From: Sporolactobacillus sp. STSJ-5
Lineage (GTDB): Bacteria; Bacillota; Bacilli; Bacillales; Sporolactobacillaceae
NCBI RefSeq assembly: GCF_024385605.1
Contig: NZ_JANFOJ010000013.1
Span: 1 to 64,000, forward strand
Length of the DNA stretch: 64,000 bases
Direction of reading: 5' to 3'
Shown here: piece by piece, positions 23,730 to 34,354 of the stretch
How positions within the stretch are numbered: position 1 is the stretch's first letter
Layout: every line of letters starts with the position of its first letter
The notes under the pieces: generated by a model
Told to the model about the DNA's origin: nothing
Databases searched by the model: none
Seen by the model: the letters and a program-made list of their open reading frames with translations, nothing else
Position numbers and translations under genes: made by a program

Positions 23730-24254
23730 TTAAAAATGCTGAATCAGCAGAATCCCAACGATCATCAACACGAGACCGGCGGCACGAGGTCCGTTCAACC
23801 GGTGCACAGCGACGCCGAACCAGCCGAAGTGGTCGACGATCATGGCGAGAATCATTTGTCCGCAAAGTACCGACACCACAGTTAATGCGGAGCCGAGTAC
23901 CGGAAGCAGCAGAATATTGGATGTGACAAAGACGACGCCGAGCATGCCGCCCGTCCATATCCATTTCGGTGCACGCGGGATCATTTTCAGATCTACTTTT
24001 ATCCTGTGATCGACGAGCAGCGTGAGCAATGCCAGAATACATGTCCCAATCGTGAATGAAATAAGCGAGGCAATAAATGGCGATTGAACGGCATAGCGGA
24101 CCTGTGTATTTACTGATGTCTGAACAGGGGATGCCATTCCCGCAACTACTCCCCATAGGAGAAATAAGATACCAAGCAAATAGTTTCTTTGCTTCATGCT
24201 GTCTCCATTATCTTGCAGGCGACTCATCGTACTTGAATTGTTTTGTTGTTTCAT
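23730..24254 (-). CDS. YdcZ-type DMT family transporter, second of a tandem pair
   Basis: 174 residues, five predicted membrane helices, DUF606/YdcZ pattern (SPVQTSVNTQVR near the N-terminus; LLLPVLGSALTVVSVLCGQMILAMIVDHFGWF). These small proteins belong to the drug/metabolite transporter superfamily and often work as pairs; the substrate is unknown. Two starts have near-identical contexts: ATG 24254 (AAGGAG) and ATG 24197 (ATGGAG), both followed by ATGAA-CAAA; the inner one would give 155 residues, closer to family length. It lies 12 nt after its paralogue. Confidence 0.8.
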   Translation of the reverse strand: MKQQNNSSTMSRLQDNGDSMKQRNYLLGILFLLWGVVAGMASPVQTSVNTQVRYAVQSPFIASLISFTIGTCILALLTLLVDHRIKVDLKMIPRAPKWIWTGGMLGVVFVTSNILLLPVLGSALTVVSVLCGQMILAMIVDHFGWFGVAVHRLNGPRAAGLVLMIVGILLIQHF

Positions 24255-24266
24255 GATGCTGTCTCC

Positions 24267-24716
24267 TTAGAATTTCTTGATTAAAAACACGCCGACGAAC
24301 ATACAGGCAATACCGATCAGGCGCGGAATATTCAATTCGTGCACAGGCACGTTGAACCAGCCGAATTGATCAATGGCGATCGCCATAATCATTTGCCCCA
24401 CCAATGTAGCGACTACAGTCAAGGCTGCGCCAAGCCGTGGAAGCAGCAGGATATTTGTTGTCAAATAGAAGACGCCCAGTATGCCGCCCCCAATCCAGAT
24501 CCACCACGGGTGAGTGAGGAAAGACTTCGCAGCGAAGGTCAGACGATGATCGATAGCAAGTGATAGGATCACTAAAGTCAGTGTCCCGGTGAAAAAAGAA
24601 ATAAACGAAGCGAGAAATGGCGAACCGGCTTCTTTGCCAAGCCGAGAATTAATTGACGTCTGGACGGGTATAATGCCACCGGCAATTAAACCGCCAATTA
24701 AAAATAAAATGATCAT
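24267..24716 (-). CDS. YdcZ-type DMT family transporter, first of a tandem pair
   Basis: 149 residues with five hydrophobic helices, paralogous to the downstream gene (IPVQTSINSRLGKEAGSP; LLLPRLGAALTVVATLVGQMIMAIAIDQFGWF). A GAGAGG ribosome site precedes the ATG. Two adjacent, diverged copies suggest a heteromeric transporter. Confidence 0.8.
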   Translation of the reverse strand: MIILFLIGGLIAGGIIPVQTSINSRLGKEAGSPFLASFISFFTGTLTLVILSLAIDHRLTFAAKSFLTHPWWIWIGGGILGVFYLTTNILLLPRLGAALTVVATLVGQMIMAIAIDQFGWFNVPVHELNIPRLIGIACMFVGVFLIKKF

Positions 24717-24819
24717 TGTTGTGACCTCTCATCTTTTGCTTAATGGTCTAAGTATAAGAGAAGATCTTCGCAATTGAGAAATAAAATGAATTATGATTTG
24801 AAAAAAATTTTCAAATTCA

Positions 24820-24862
24820 AACAGAAACAGACCTTCTCGCGATTGAACGAAAAGGTCTGTTG
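24820..24862 (-). terminator. Intrinsic terminator of pbpG
   Basis: AACAGACCTTTTCG pairs with CGAGAAGGTCTGTT on the minus strand, followed by a T-rich tail. Confidence 0.75.
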
Positions 24863-24924
24863 GTTTATCGGAACCGTTTACTTGCCAGTGAACTGAAATA
24901 ATTTCAAAGCTCGCATGACCGTGT

Positions 24925-26967
24925 TTATTTCCACCAATGAAACAAGCGGTCTAGAAAGCTGCGCTGCTTCTTCTGTTTTTGTTCAGGTTTTGATTTTGCC
25001 TGACCGCAATAGGCAGTGGGCTCGGTTCCTTTTATAAAATAGGTTGGCCGCCCGGTACAGCCCTTGCCGGCACGCAGCCCGCTTTTCGGATCAATGCTGA
25101 CACTTACAACGCCTTTGGGCGGTCTGAACGAGTTCTTCGGCTTTCCCTCAAGCGCCGTCTCCATAAAGTGGCTCCAAATCGTTTTCGCATAGCCTGTGTC
25201 CGGGTATGTACTGATTGTTTCGCCTTGATCATAGCCGACCCACACGGTGGAGACCAGATCCGGTGTAAATCCTGCCATCCAGCTGTCCGTAGATGTCGAA
25301 CCGGTTTTCGCGGCCATTTTATGGGTCAGCCATCCGGATACTTGGCTCCCGGTTACATGTGTGTACCCATTTAAACGACGATCAAAAATGCCGGTCATCA
25401 TCTGGGACAGAACGAATGTGGTTTGCCGATTGAGTACCTGCTTTTTTGATGGCTCAGATTCATACAGGGTTCGTCCATTGGCATCGGTCACCTTTGTAAT
25501 GAACGAAGGCTTCACACGTGCGCCTTGATTTGCGAGCGTTGCATAACCGCGGGCGAGTTCCAGGACACTGACCGGTTTTGAACCGAGCGCAAGTGACGGG
25601 ATCGGTGCGAGTGCACTTGTAATGCCTGCCTGGCGAGCAGCCGCAACCATTTTTTGCATGCCAATGGCTAAATGGGTCTTAACGGCGAAGACATTGTCGG
25701 AAAGGGCAAGTGCTTGTTCCATCGTAATCGGCTTGTTGGCGTAATAACCGCCGAAATTATTCGGTGCGTAGCTCGCATGTCCGTTGTCAAAGGTGAACGC
25801 TGTCGGCGCGCTTTTTAAACGAGTTGCAGGCGTAAAGCCGTTGCGTAAAGCCGCGTAATACAGAAAAGGCTTGAATGCCGATCCGGGTGCGCGTTTTGCA
25901 TTCGTTGCCCGGTTATAAGGACTGTTTTGATAGTTGCGCCCACCGACCATTGCCACAACTCCTCCGGTTTTAGGGTCCAATGCGACGAGAGCCGTTTGAA
26001 GTTTGGATTTGTCCGGAATGGTGTGATTGACCCAGAACTCGGCTGTTGCTTGTGTTTCGTTATCCAATGTTGTGTAGACCTTGAGGCCTCCGGATGCCAG
26101 CTCTTTTCGACTGATGTGAAGCTGCTCGGTCAGCTCATGCCGTACTGCATCCTGAAAATAGGGTGCTTTCTCCACGGTCTTCGCTTTTTTCTTCTGCGCA
26201 AGCTGCAGTGGCGATCGGAAGGCAATTTCCGCTCTCTTTTTTGTCAAGTATCCGGCCTTTACCATTGCATTTAAGACGACCTTTTGCCGACTTTTCGCCT
26301 GATTATAATTCTGAAACGGTGAATAAAGACTGGGACCATTCGGAATACCCGCAAGCATACTCGATTCGGCAAGGGACAGATCCTTTGCGCTTTTATTAAA
26401 ATAGATCTGCGAGGCGGCTTCAATTCCGTAAGCACCGTGCCCATAATAGATCGTGTTTAAGTAGCCCTCCAAAATGTCTTTTTTCGATTCATTCATTTCC
26501 AGACGAACCGTGTAGAACATTTCGGAGAATTTACGCAGCCATGTTTTATCATTGGTTAAAAAAACATTTTTCGCATACTGCATCGTGATTGTACTTGCCC
26601 CTTGTGCTTTGCTGAAACTGCGCATGTCAATGAAAATGGATTGAGCGATTCGCCGGATATCGAATCCATGATGGCGGAAAAAACGCCGGTCCTCAATAGC
26701 GAGTGTCGCTAGTTTAATCGATGGGGCCATCTTGTCATTGTCGATCCATTCCTTATTGGTCGTATCCCATTTTCCAATATATTGGCCGCTATGGTCATAG
26801 AAAACAGCGGGACGGGCAACGGGAATGTCCATGGGCCCGGCAATCTTGGCAGATATGAGCAGCCCGACGAAACCAATCAGCAGGAGCAAGGGACAAAGTG
26901 CTGCGATTAAGAACGTCCATCGCGTAATCACATGCTTTCTTTTTCGGATCCTCATGTCAAAGTGCAT
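24925..26967 (-). CDS. pbpG: Class A penicillin-binding protein (PbpG type)
   Basis: 680 residues. It has a short cytoplasmic basic tail, a membrane anchor (about 17-42) and a GT51 glycosyltransferase with EDRRFFRHHGFD and GASTITMQYAKN. The transpeptidase domain has SAFKPF (catalytic Ser/Lys), SDN and KTGST. It polymerises and cross-links peptidoglycan outside the membrane. Position next to ywhD and length match B. subtilis PbpG (PBP2d), a forespore enzyme; a SigF dependence is inferred from that, no clear SigF site was read. GGAGG lies 9 nt before the ATG. The C-terminus is Lys/Gln-rich. Confidence 0.9.
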   Translation of the reverse strand: MHFDMRIRKRKHVITRWTFLIAALCPLLLLIGFVGLLISAKIAGPMDIPVARPAVFYDHSGQYIGKWDTTNKEWIDNDKMAPSIKLATLAIEDRRFFRHHGFDIRRIAQSIFIDMRSFSKAQGASTITMQYAKNVFLTNDKTWLRKFSEMFYTVRLEMNESKKDILEGYLNTIYYGHGAYGIEAASQIYFNKSAKDLSLAESSMLAGIPNGPSLYSPFQNYNQAKSRQKVVLNAMVKAGYLTKKRAEIAFRSPLQLAQKKKAKTVEKAPYFQDAVRHELTEQLHISRKELASGGLKVYTTLDNETQATAEFWVNHTIPDKSKLQTALVALDPKTGGVVAMVGGRNYQNSPYNRATNAKRAPGSAFKPFLYYAALRNGFTPATRLKSAPTAFTFDNGHASYAPNNFGGYYANKPITMEQALALSDNVFAVKTHLAIGMQKMVAAARQAGITSALAPIPSLALGSKPVSVLELARGYATLANQGARVKPSFITKVTDANGRTLYESEPSKKQVLNRQTTFVLSQMMTGIFDRRLNGYTHVTGSQVSGWLTHKMAAKTGSTSTDSWMAGFTPDLVSTVWVGYDQGETISTYPDTGYAKTIWSHFMETALEGKPKNSFRPPKGVVSVSIDPKSGLRAGKGCTGRPTYFIKGTEPTAYCGQAKSKPEQKQKKQRSFLDRLFHWWK

Positions 26968-27146
26968 CGATCAGTACCTCCTCAATCCGAAAAAGCAGGC
27001 AGCCTTGAGGTGCCGTGCGTGCTTTCAATTTTTAGTACTCATTATGGAAAAAGCGGCTGTATTCTAAACATTGAGTGGCATAAAGTGCAAATTAGAGTAT
27101 AAATACAAGAAAAAAATAGAATCCTGGGAAAAATAGCGGGTTAACC

Positions 27147-27175
27147 TTGCTCACAGATAGTCAATCTTTTATAGT
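27147..27175 (+). promoter_or_regulatory. SigA-type promoter of ywiB-argS
   Basis: TTGCTC (27147-27152), 17-nt spacer, TATAGT (27170-27175). Confidence 0.65.
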
Positions 27176-27218
27176 AGTATAAGTATGGAGACGAGCACGG
27201 ATGAAGGAAGGCGGCCGC

Positions 27219-27656
27219 ATGAAGACGCGCAATGCTGAAATCGTTTTTACAAGCCGGATGAGTGATCCGGGCGAATCGAACCGTCAGCAGAAAACGACCA
27301 CAGTGGTTCGGGGAAAGGTTGGGGAAAGCGGATCCAGCCTTTATCTTGTCTTCAGTGCCAAGATCGCGGACGTTGGCCAGGCCGACTATACCATTCGAGT
27401 CAGCGGCAGCGAAGCGTTGATCTTGCGCAAAGGTGCTTTGCCGATGAGGCAGCCGCTCATGGTCGGGCAAACCATAGCAGGTACATACGACACGGAATAT
27501 GGCCGCATGGAAACAAAGGCTGCCGCCGAAACCATTGATTCCATCACTGACTCTTCGGGTGATTCGGGATCAGTACGGATTGTCTATGCATTGAGCATTC
27601 AAGGACAATCGGTTGGGAGAATGACGCTCGACTATCATTATAGGGCCAGCTTATAA
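27219..27656 (+). CDS. ywiB: DUF1934 family beta-barrel protein YwiB
   Basis: 145 residues, calycin-like beta-barrel family DUF1934, found upstream of argS in Bacillales. Features seen: GRMETKAAAETIDSI and a C-terminal LDYHYRA strand. No catalytic motif is known. The start ATG 27219 follows AAGGAAGG; the upstream ATG at 27201 lies before this site. It is cotranscribed with argS (88-nt gap). Confidence 0.85.
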   Translation: MKTRNAEIVFTSRMSDPGESNRQQKTTTVVRGKVGESGSSLYLVFSAKIADVGQADYTIRVSGSEALILRKGALPMRQPLMVGQTIAGTYDTEYGRMETKAAAETIDSITDSSGDSGSVRIVYALSIQGQSVGRMTLDYHYRASL

Positions 27657-27744
27657 ACGCGAGGGTAATTTCTTTTTTTGCCCTGTGCAACTATAGAAAA
27701 CAATGCAAGTGATGCATCAGACGCAATTTTGGAGGTTATAGAGA

Positions 27745-29415
27745 ATGACGATCGTGGAACAAGTCAAGAATCAGTTAAAGGAAGAAATTATAGAAGCAGT
27801 GGTCAAGGCGGGGCTTGCTGCACAAGAGCAGGTACCGGATGTTGTGCTTGAGGCACCGAAAGACAAAGCTCATGGGGACTTCGCAACGAATATGGCGATG
27901 CAGCTAGCGCGGATTGCGAAAAAGGCGCCGAGAAAGATTGCCGAAGAATTAATTGCAAGTTTTGATAAGAAAAAGGGACATATCCGCAAAATTGAAATTG
28001 CAGGACCGGGTTTCATCAACTTCTTCCTTGATAATCAATACTTGACGGATTTAATTCCAACAATTATTGAAGAAGGCGATGCGTACGGTGCATCGAATAC
28101 CGGTGCAGGAAAGAAGATTCTTGTCGAATTTGTTTCTGCCAATCCGACCGGAAGTCTTCATCTGGGACATGGGCGAGGTGCGGCAGTCGGCGATGCGTTA
28201 TGCAAGCTGCTGAACAAGGCCGGATATCAAGCGGTACCGGAATATTACATCAACGACGGCGGCAACCAAATCACAAATTTGGCGGTCTCACTTGAAGCGC
28301 GGTATCTCCAGCAATTGGGGCAGAGTGCAGAAATCCCGGAAAACGGTTATCACGGTAAAGACATTATTGACTTGGCGAAACGGCTCGTCGAAGAATACGG
28401 CGATTCATTATCAGCAAAACCGGAGGAAGAGCGCATGCGTTTCTTCCGCAACTTCGGCGTCGAACATCTTATGGGCGGAATCAAAAAGGATCTTGCAGAT
28501 TTCCGTGTCCATTTTGATAAATGGTTTTCTGAACGTTCTTTGTATGAGGATAATAAAGTTGAAGCTGTGCTCGATTATTTGAAAAATAAGGGCGAAACTT
28601 ATGAAAAGGACGGCGCTTTGTGGCTGAAAACCACTGAATACGGTGATGACAAGGATCGCGTACTCGTCAAATCGGACGGCAGCTATACTTACTTTACACC
28701 GGACATTGCCTACCATAAAGATAAGCTTGATCGCGGCTTTGAACAGCTGATTGATGTACTCGGTGCAGATCACCATGGTTATGTGCCGCGTCTGAAGGCA
28801 GCCATTCAATCGCTTGGCTACAACCCGGATCAATTAACCGTCCAGATCATTCAGCTTGTGAATTTATTTAAGGACGGAGAAAAGGTCAAAATGAGCAAGC
28901 GTACAGGCAAAGCAGTGACGATGCGCGAACTGATGGAGGATGTCGGTGTCGATGCCGCACGCTACTTCTTTGCTATGCGCAGCTCGGACAGCCATCTTGA
29001 TTTCGATCTTGATTTGGCTATTTCTCATTCAAATGAAAATCCGGTTTACTATGTGCAGTACGCCTATGCACGCATCACGAGTATGCTGAAACGTGCGGAA
29101 GACTTTGAGCATGACAATGTCGCAGAACTTGACTTGAATCTGCTCTCAGGTGAAAAAGAAATTGATCTGTTGAAGAAACTTGGCGATTTCCCTGCGGTTG
29201 TTGCGGACAGTGCGCAAAAATTGTCAATCCAGCATATTCCTGCCTACTTATTTGAACTTGCTTCATATCTGCACAGCTTCTACAATGCAGAGAAGGTGCT
29301 CGATGAAAATAATGTGCCGCTCAGCAAGGCTAGAGTTGCTTTAATGAAAGCCGTTCGCACGACATTGAAGAACGGAATGGAATTGATCGGTGTACATGCT
29401 CCGGAAAAAATGTAA
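27745..29415 (+). CDS. argS: Arginyl-tRNA synthetase
   Basis: 556 residues, typical length. An N-terminal tRNA-binding Add-1 domain occupies about 1-110. The class I signature HLGH (LHLGHGRGA) lies near residue 135, and KMSKRTGK near residue 385. The C-terminal DALR anticodon-binding domain covers about 440-556 (SFYNAEKVL). It charges tRNA-Arg. GGAGGTT lies before the ATG, and a strong terminator follows. Confidence 0.97.
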   Translation: MTIVEQVKNQLKEEIIEAVVKAGLAAQEQVPDVVLEAPKDKAHGDFATNMAMQLARIAKKAPRKIAEELIASFDKKKGHIRKIEIAGPGFINFFLDNQYLTDLIPTIIEEGDAYGASNTGAGKKILVEFVSANPTGSLHLGHGRGAAVGDALCKLLNKAGYQAVPEYYINDGGNQITNLAVSLEARYLQQLGQSAEIPENGYHGKDIIDLAKRLVEEYGDSLSAKPEEERMRFFRNFGVEHLMGGIKKDLADFRVHFDKWFSERSLYEDNKVEAVLDYLKNKGETYEKDGALWLKTTEYGDDKDRVLVKSDGSYTYFTPDIAYHKDKLDRGFEQLIDVLGADHHGYVPRLKAAIQSLGYNPDQLTVQIIQLVNLFKDGEKVKMSKRTGKAVTMRELMEDVGVDAARYFFAMRSSDSHLDFDLDLAISHSNENPVYYVQYAYARITSMLKRAEDFEHDNVAELDLNLLSGEKEIDLLKKLGDFPAVVADSAQKLSIQHIPAYLFELASYLHSFYNAEKVLDENNVPLSKARVALMKAVRTTLKNGMELIGVHAPEKM

Positions 29416-29427
29416 TGACGAAATAGA

Positions 29428-29467
29428 GAAAACAGCCTCCCGTTTTAATCGGGGGGCTGTTTTTTCT
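29428..29467 (+). terminator. Intrinsic terminator of argS
   Basis: AAAACAGCCTCCCG pairs with CGGGGGGCTGTTTT, then a T-run. Confidence 0.9.
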
Positions 29468-29540
29468 CACATAAATTAAGAAAGTATATGATTCTGACCC
29501 GTATTCAAACTAATCACCAGTGTCTTGGACGAGAATCAAA

Positions 29541-29590
29541 GCGGAGGTGCGAGACGCCAGCGGTCGCGCTCAGTTGATGCGAGAAACCGA
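29541..29590. repeat. Second dispersed repeat family, copy A
   Basis: The core GAGGTGCGAGACGCCAGCGG...CTCAGTTGATGCGAG resembles the reverse complement of 63765-63815. It lies between two convergent genes and is GC-rich relative to its surroundings. Confidence 0.5.
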
Positions 29591-29612
29591 AGCGATGATT
29601 CCCCAATGTAGT

Positions 29613-30827
29613 TCACAAAAAGAAGCTGAGCCAGCCGCTGCAATATGAGGAAAGTTTAGCGAGCGGGGATCGTTTTCTTATTTGTTCGTAGGTAACGGCA
29701 ATCGATTTATCTTCTATTTCTTTTTCAACATTATGGAGTACATGATGGACGAGACTGGGATCATCTGTAAATCCGGAAAGTTCACCATTCCAAAAAAGAC
29801 TTCTCCGATCGAAATTGGCAGTACCCAAATAGCAGCGATTACGATCAATGACAAAGAGCTTTGAATGGTAAAAGCCTTGATAAAAATGGTAAAGTTTAGC
29901 GCCTCTTTGAACAAGTGGTTCAAGATATAGAAATGAAGCTGGTTGAACAAGCGGGTGATCTTTTTTCTGTGGCAATAAAATCGTCACTGCTACGCCATTT
30001 TTCATCCGATCAAGGAGCACATTGAGCAGTCTTTTGCTTGGCACAAAATAAGGAGATGCGATAAGAATGGATGTATGAGCACTCCCTAGCTCTTTTGCAA
30101 AGCAATCTTCTAGCTGTTTGCCGTCCGTTCCAATTAAAGTCAAGGGACTGGGTCCTTTAGTGACGTTTGGAAAATAAGCATCATTGTTTTGAAGATCTTT
30201 CTTTGATGCTTGTGTCCAGTCTTCAATAAACAAGCGCTGAAGGACAGAAACGCTTTCGCCTTCTATTTTCAGGTGATTATCATGCCATGGTCCCATTTTC
30301 GGATTACGTCCGATATAATCGCGACTGACATTAAAACCGCCAAAATAGCCGATCTTTCCGTCAATGATCATCAATTTTCGGTGATTGCGGCGATTCAAGA
30401 AGTAAAAAGTAAAAGGGAACACTGGCTTTTCTGAGAAGGCAAGCTGCACACCTGCATGAGCCAGCTCAGCTCTTTTTTTTCGTAGCGCGAAGCTGCTCAG
30501 TGCGTCGACAAGTAACCGCACTTCGACGCCTTCTTCAGCCTTCTTCTTTAAAAGCTCAAGCCATTCGTTGCCCACTTCATCGGCGATAAATATAAAAAAG
30601 GAGAGATGAATGTGGTGCTTGGCACTTTCAATACTTTGCTTCATTTCTCTAAAGAGTTCGTGACCATTTGTGAAATAACGGAATTGGTTGAAGCCTGCAA
30701 TCGGCTTACGTTCGGAAATCAATGGCCTTTTTACTTTTAATCCTATGCGTATATCAACCAAAATAGCGGCAGAAATGAGAACAACAAGTACAAGAATGAT
30801 GATGAGCATTGCCGATAAAAAATACAT
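29613..30827 (-). CDS. Cardiolipin synthase / phospholipase D family (YwjE-like)
   Basis: 404 residues. An N-terminal membrane helix (about 3-26) precedes two PLD HxKxxxxD motifs: HRKLMIIDGKIGYFGG and HSKLFVIDRNRCYLGTANFDRRS. It joins two phosphatidylglycerol molecules to cardiolipin, or acts on related phospholipids. Length and locus near rpoE fit B. subtilis YwjE (ClsB). The classical Cls proteins are longer, with two membrane helices. ATG 30827 follows GGGGGA; an upstream ATG at 30845 lies before it. Confidence 0.85.
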   Translation of the reverse strand: MYFLSAMLIIILVLVVLISAAILVDIRIGLKVKRPLISERKPIAGFNQFRYFTNGHELFREMKQSIESAKHHIHLSFFIFIADEVGNEWLELLKKKAEEGVEVRLLVDALSSFALRKKRAELAHAGVQLAFSEKPVFPFTFYFLNRRNHRKLMIIDGKIGYFGGFNVSRDYIGRNPKMGPWHDNHLKIEGESVSVLQRLFIEDWTQASKKDLQNNDAYFPNVTKGPSPLTLIGTDGKQLEDCFAKELGSAHTSILIASPYFVPSKRLLNVLLDRMKNGVAVTILLPQKKDHPLVQPASFLYLEPLVQRGAKLYHFYQGFYHSKLFVIDRNRCYLGTANFDRRSLFWNGELSGFTDDPSLVHHVLHNVEKEIEDKSIAVTYEQIRKRSPLAKLSSYCSGWLSFFL

Positions 30828-31165
30828 GCAGGATCCCCCGATCAAATGAGACGCGAATTGGCGTCGGTCTTAACTTATAATATATCCCAAATTTGCCGAT
30901 GTATCGGATGGATTCTCTATTTAGGAGGATTTGTTGCAAACAGATGATAAAATGGAGAATACACAATGAATTTTATGCCAAGACTTGATTTTAATCGGGG
31001 AACAGACTATTGTATTTATTGTATAACTTTATAATGAGTCTCAGTGTGCGTTTTGCTAAAGCGCCTCACCAAATAGATTTTTTTGGACAGAGATTTGCGG
31101 AATCTTTTTAAGCATGCGGATGTTGTGTTATCGACGAGTATTGATACAAGGAAAGGATGTTTCCA
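30828..31165. other. Gene-free stretch between cls and rpoE
   Basis: About 340 bp. A strong TTAGGAGG at 30919-30926 is followed by a TTG-started 11-codon frame (MQTDDKMENTQ, about 30934-30969); it may be a remnant or a leader peptide. A possible rpoE promoter is TTGATT-17-TATTGT near 30986-31014, and AACTTTATAATG lies at about 31026. Confidence 0.4.
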
Positions 31166-31615
31166 TTGACAGAACACGTGGTTGAAAAAGCAAAGGTTGA
31201 TCAGTTCTATAATATATTGGCACAAGGCAAAGAACCGAAAACCTTCTATGAACTGACCGACTTGGTTTATAAAAAAGGCGAAATTGAGGCGGATGGCGGC
31301 GAGTCACTCGCACGTCTCTACACAACTCTGATTCTCGACGGTCGTTTTCTGAGTGTTGGTCACAATCTATGGGCACTTCGCAATTGGTATCCATTGGAAC
31401 AGCGTGAAGATGATATTGCGAAAACGCTTGGCGACAGCCATCATGAAAAGCATAAGGTAGCAGAAGACGGCTTTGACGATTATGATGATGAAGATGACGA
31501 GGATGATTTGGATGTGGACGACACAGACGATGATTCCGATGATGACGACGATTATGAAGACGACGATGTAAAGCGCATTAAGAAGAACGCAATTATTGAC
31601 GAAGACGATGAATAA
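31166..31615 (+). CDS. rpoE: RNA polymerase delta subunit
   Basis: 149 residues. The N-terminal HARE-HTH domain (about 1-85) contains KTFYELTDLVYKKGE and LYTTLILDGRFLSVGHNLWALRNWYP. The C-terminal 60 residues are almost purely Asp/Glu (DDEDDEDDLDVDDTDDDSDDDDD). Delta displaces nucleic acid from RNA polymerase and speeds recycling. The start is TTG 31166, with AAAGG 9 nt before it; ATG 31157 abuts the ribosome site. It precedes pyrG as in Bacillus. Confidence 0.92.
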   Translation: MTEHVVEKAKVDQFYNILAQGKEPKTFYELTDLVYKKGEIEADGGESLARLYTTLILDGRFLSVGHNLWALRNWYPLEQREDDIAKTLGDSHHEKHKVAEDGFDDYDDEDDEDDLDVDDTDDDSDDDDDYEDDDVKRIKKNAIIDEDDE

Positions 31616-31669
31616 TTGACTGCTTTTTAACACCGCCGGATGCAGGTCATTTTTTCCTGCAACGTACCC

Positions 31670-31698
31670 TTGATTCGACCGATTAAGTTTGTTAGAAT
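31670..31698 (+). promoter_or_regulatory. pyrG promoter with GGGC start
   Basis: TTGATT (31670-31675), 17-nt spacer, TAGAAT (31693-31698). Seven nt further lies GGGC (31705-31708), the initial transcribed sequence needed for CTP-sensitive reiterative G addition in B. subtilis pyrG. Confidence 0.8.
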
Positions 31699-31727
31699 TG
31701 CAAAGGGCGACAAATAGAATCGAATTT

Positions 31728-31780
31728 TAAAGCAAAAGCGAGCCCTCCGAAAGGGGAGCGTACCGCTTTTGCTTTTTTAC
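31728..31780 (+). terminator. pyrG attenuator
   Basis: AAAGCAAAAGCG pairs with CGCTTTTGCTTT, followed by a T-run, with an inner GCCCTCC/GGGGAGC stem. The pyrimidine-rich GCCCTCC on the 5' arm can pair with poly-G added at the 5' end when CTP is low, giving anti-termination (mechanism known for B. subtilis pyrG; here inferred). Confidence 0.8.
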
Positions 31781-31831
31781 AAAAAAAGGCAAGAAAAACC
31801 GGTCGAAAATGGTCGAATGTGATCGTAATGA

Positions 31832-33517
<1,686 letters not shown>

Positions 33518-33538
33518 CATAAGATAAAATGAAAAATT

Positions 33539-33570
33539 GGCTGCCCCGTAAAAAACGGGGCAGCTTTTTT
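33539..33570 (+). terminator. Intrinsic terminator of pyrG
   Basis: GCTGCCCCGT pairs with ACGGGGCAGC, then six T. Confidence 0.9.
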
Positions 33571-33600
33571 ACATAAATGCAGTTGCAATCCGCTTCAATG

Positions 33601-33657
33601 TGGTCGAAACGGATCAAGACTAATTAAAAGAAGGAAAAAGCAGTTTCATAAAGAAAT
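33601..33657 (+). promoter_or_regulatory. Candidate SigH promoter and Spo0A-like box upstream of spo0F
   Basis: GAAGGAAAA at about 33630-33638 and AGAAAT at 33652-33657, about 13 nt apart, resemble a SigH promoter (RNAGGAWWW, NGAAT). GGTCGAA at 33602-33608 differs by one base from the 0A box TGTCGAA. B. subtilis spo0F is controlled by both; here this is inferred. Confidence 0.4.
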
Positions 33658-33705
33658 GATATATAAAACGGTTAATGAAATGAATGAACGAAGGAGGGCA
33701 TTGTA

Positions 33706-34107
33706 ATGAGTAAACAAGACGCAGTATACGCTTCAAAAAATGTAAATGAAATTATGGTTGTTGATGATCAGCCAGGCATTCGAATGCTCCTGCGAGAAGT
33801 ATTTAAGCAAACGGACTACCAAATTGTGACTGCGGCGAATGGCGAACAGGCACTGGAACTACTGAAAAAAGAGGATTTGCAGCTGGTTTTGCTGGACATG
33901 AAAATTCCGAAGATGAATGGCCTGGAAATTTTGCACAAAATAAAGGATCTAAAACCGGAAGTGAAAGTAATCATTATGACTGCTTATGGCGAAATTACGA
34001 TGGTTCAGGAGGCATTGAGGAGCGGTGCAGTCGCCCATTTTACCAAACCGTTTGATCTCCATGAACTTATCGCTACGGTTGAAAAAGAATGTCCAAATCG
34101 CAATTAG
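33706..34107 (+). CDS. spo0F: Sporulation response regulator Spo0F
   Basis: 133 residues, a single receiver domain without output domain. Acid pocket Asp 20/21 (VVDDQ), phospho-acceptor Asp 64 (LLDMKIP), Thr 92 (MTAYGE), Lys 114 (TKPFD), and the His of AHFTKP known in B. subtilis as H101. All positions are shifted by exactly +10 through an N-terminal extension. It carries phosphate from sensor kinases to Spo0B in the phosphorelay. GGAGGG precedes the ATG. It sits between pyrG and murA as in Bacillus. Confidence 0.95.
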   Translation: MSKQDAVYASKNVNEIMVVDDQPGIRMLLREVFKQTDYQIVTAANGEQALELLKKEDLQLVLLDMKIPKMNGLEILHKIKDLKPEVKVIIMTAYGEITMVQEALRSGAVAHFTKPFDLHELIATVEKECPNRN

Positions 34108-34170
34108 GGAGTCTGAAGCAGGCAAGCCCTCAAGACAGTCGTACACACAGACATAAATGATTGGTTATGC

Positions 34171-34176
34171 TATAAT
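34171..34176 (+). promoter_or_regulatory. Extended -10 element upstream of murA2
   Basis: TGCTATAAT gives an extended -10 with a poor -35; it would start the murA2 transcript about 170 nt before its ATG. Confidence 0.5.
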
Positions 34177-34354
34177 GCTAACAGAATCGTTTATTTCGAA
34201 CGGCATCCTCATCATTGTTCACTTTATTTTTTATTAAATAAAGATCATTTCTTTCACTCTGTACATATAATGATTTTGTCCGTTTGTTTTCACGCATAAG
34301 TTTCCAATAGGCACTTTTTAAAATGATGTAAAAGGAAAAGGAAGTATTCTGACC

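Noticed and set aside
5648-29903. GGTAAAGTTTAGCGC occurring at 5648 and 29889, with AAAGTTTAGCG again near 29645
   Set aside because: Two of the three lie in the coding sequence of the cardiolipin synthase gene and are explained by its codons; probably chance.
31367-31633. 88-residue minus-strand frame rich in Ile/Val
   Set aside because: Shadow of the GAT/GAC/GAA repeats that encode the acidic tail of RpoE.
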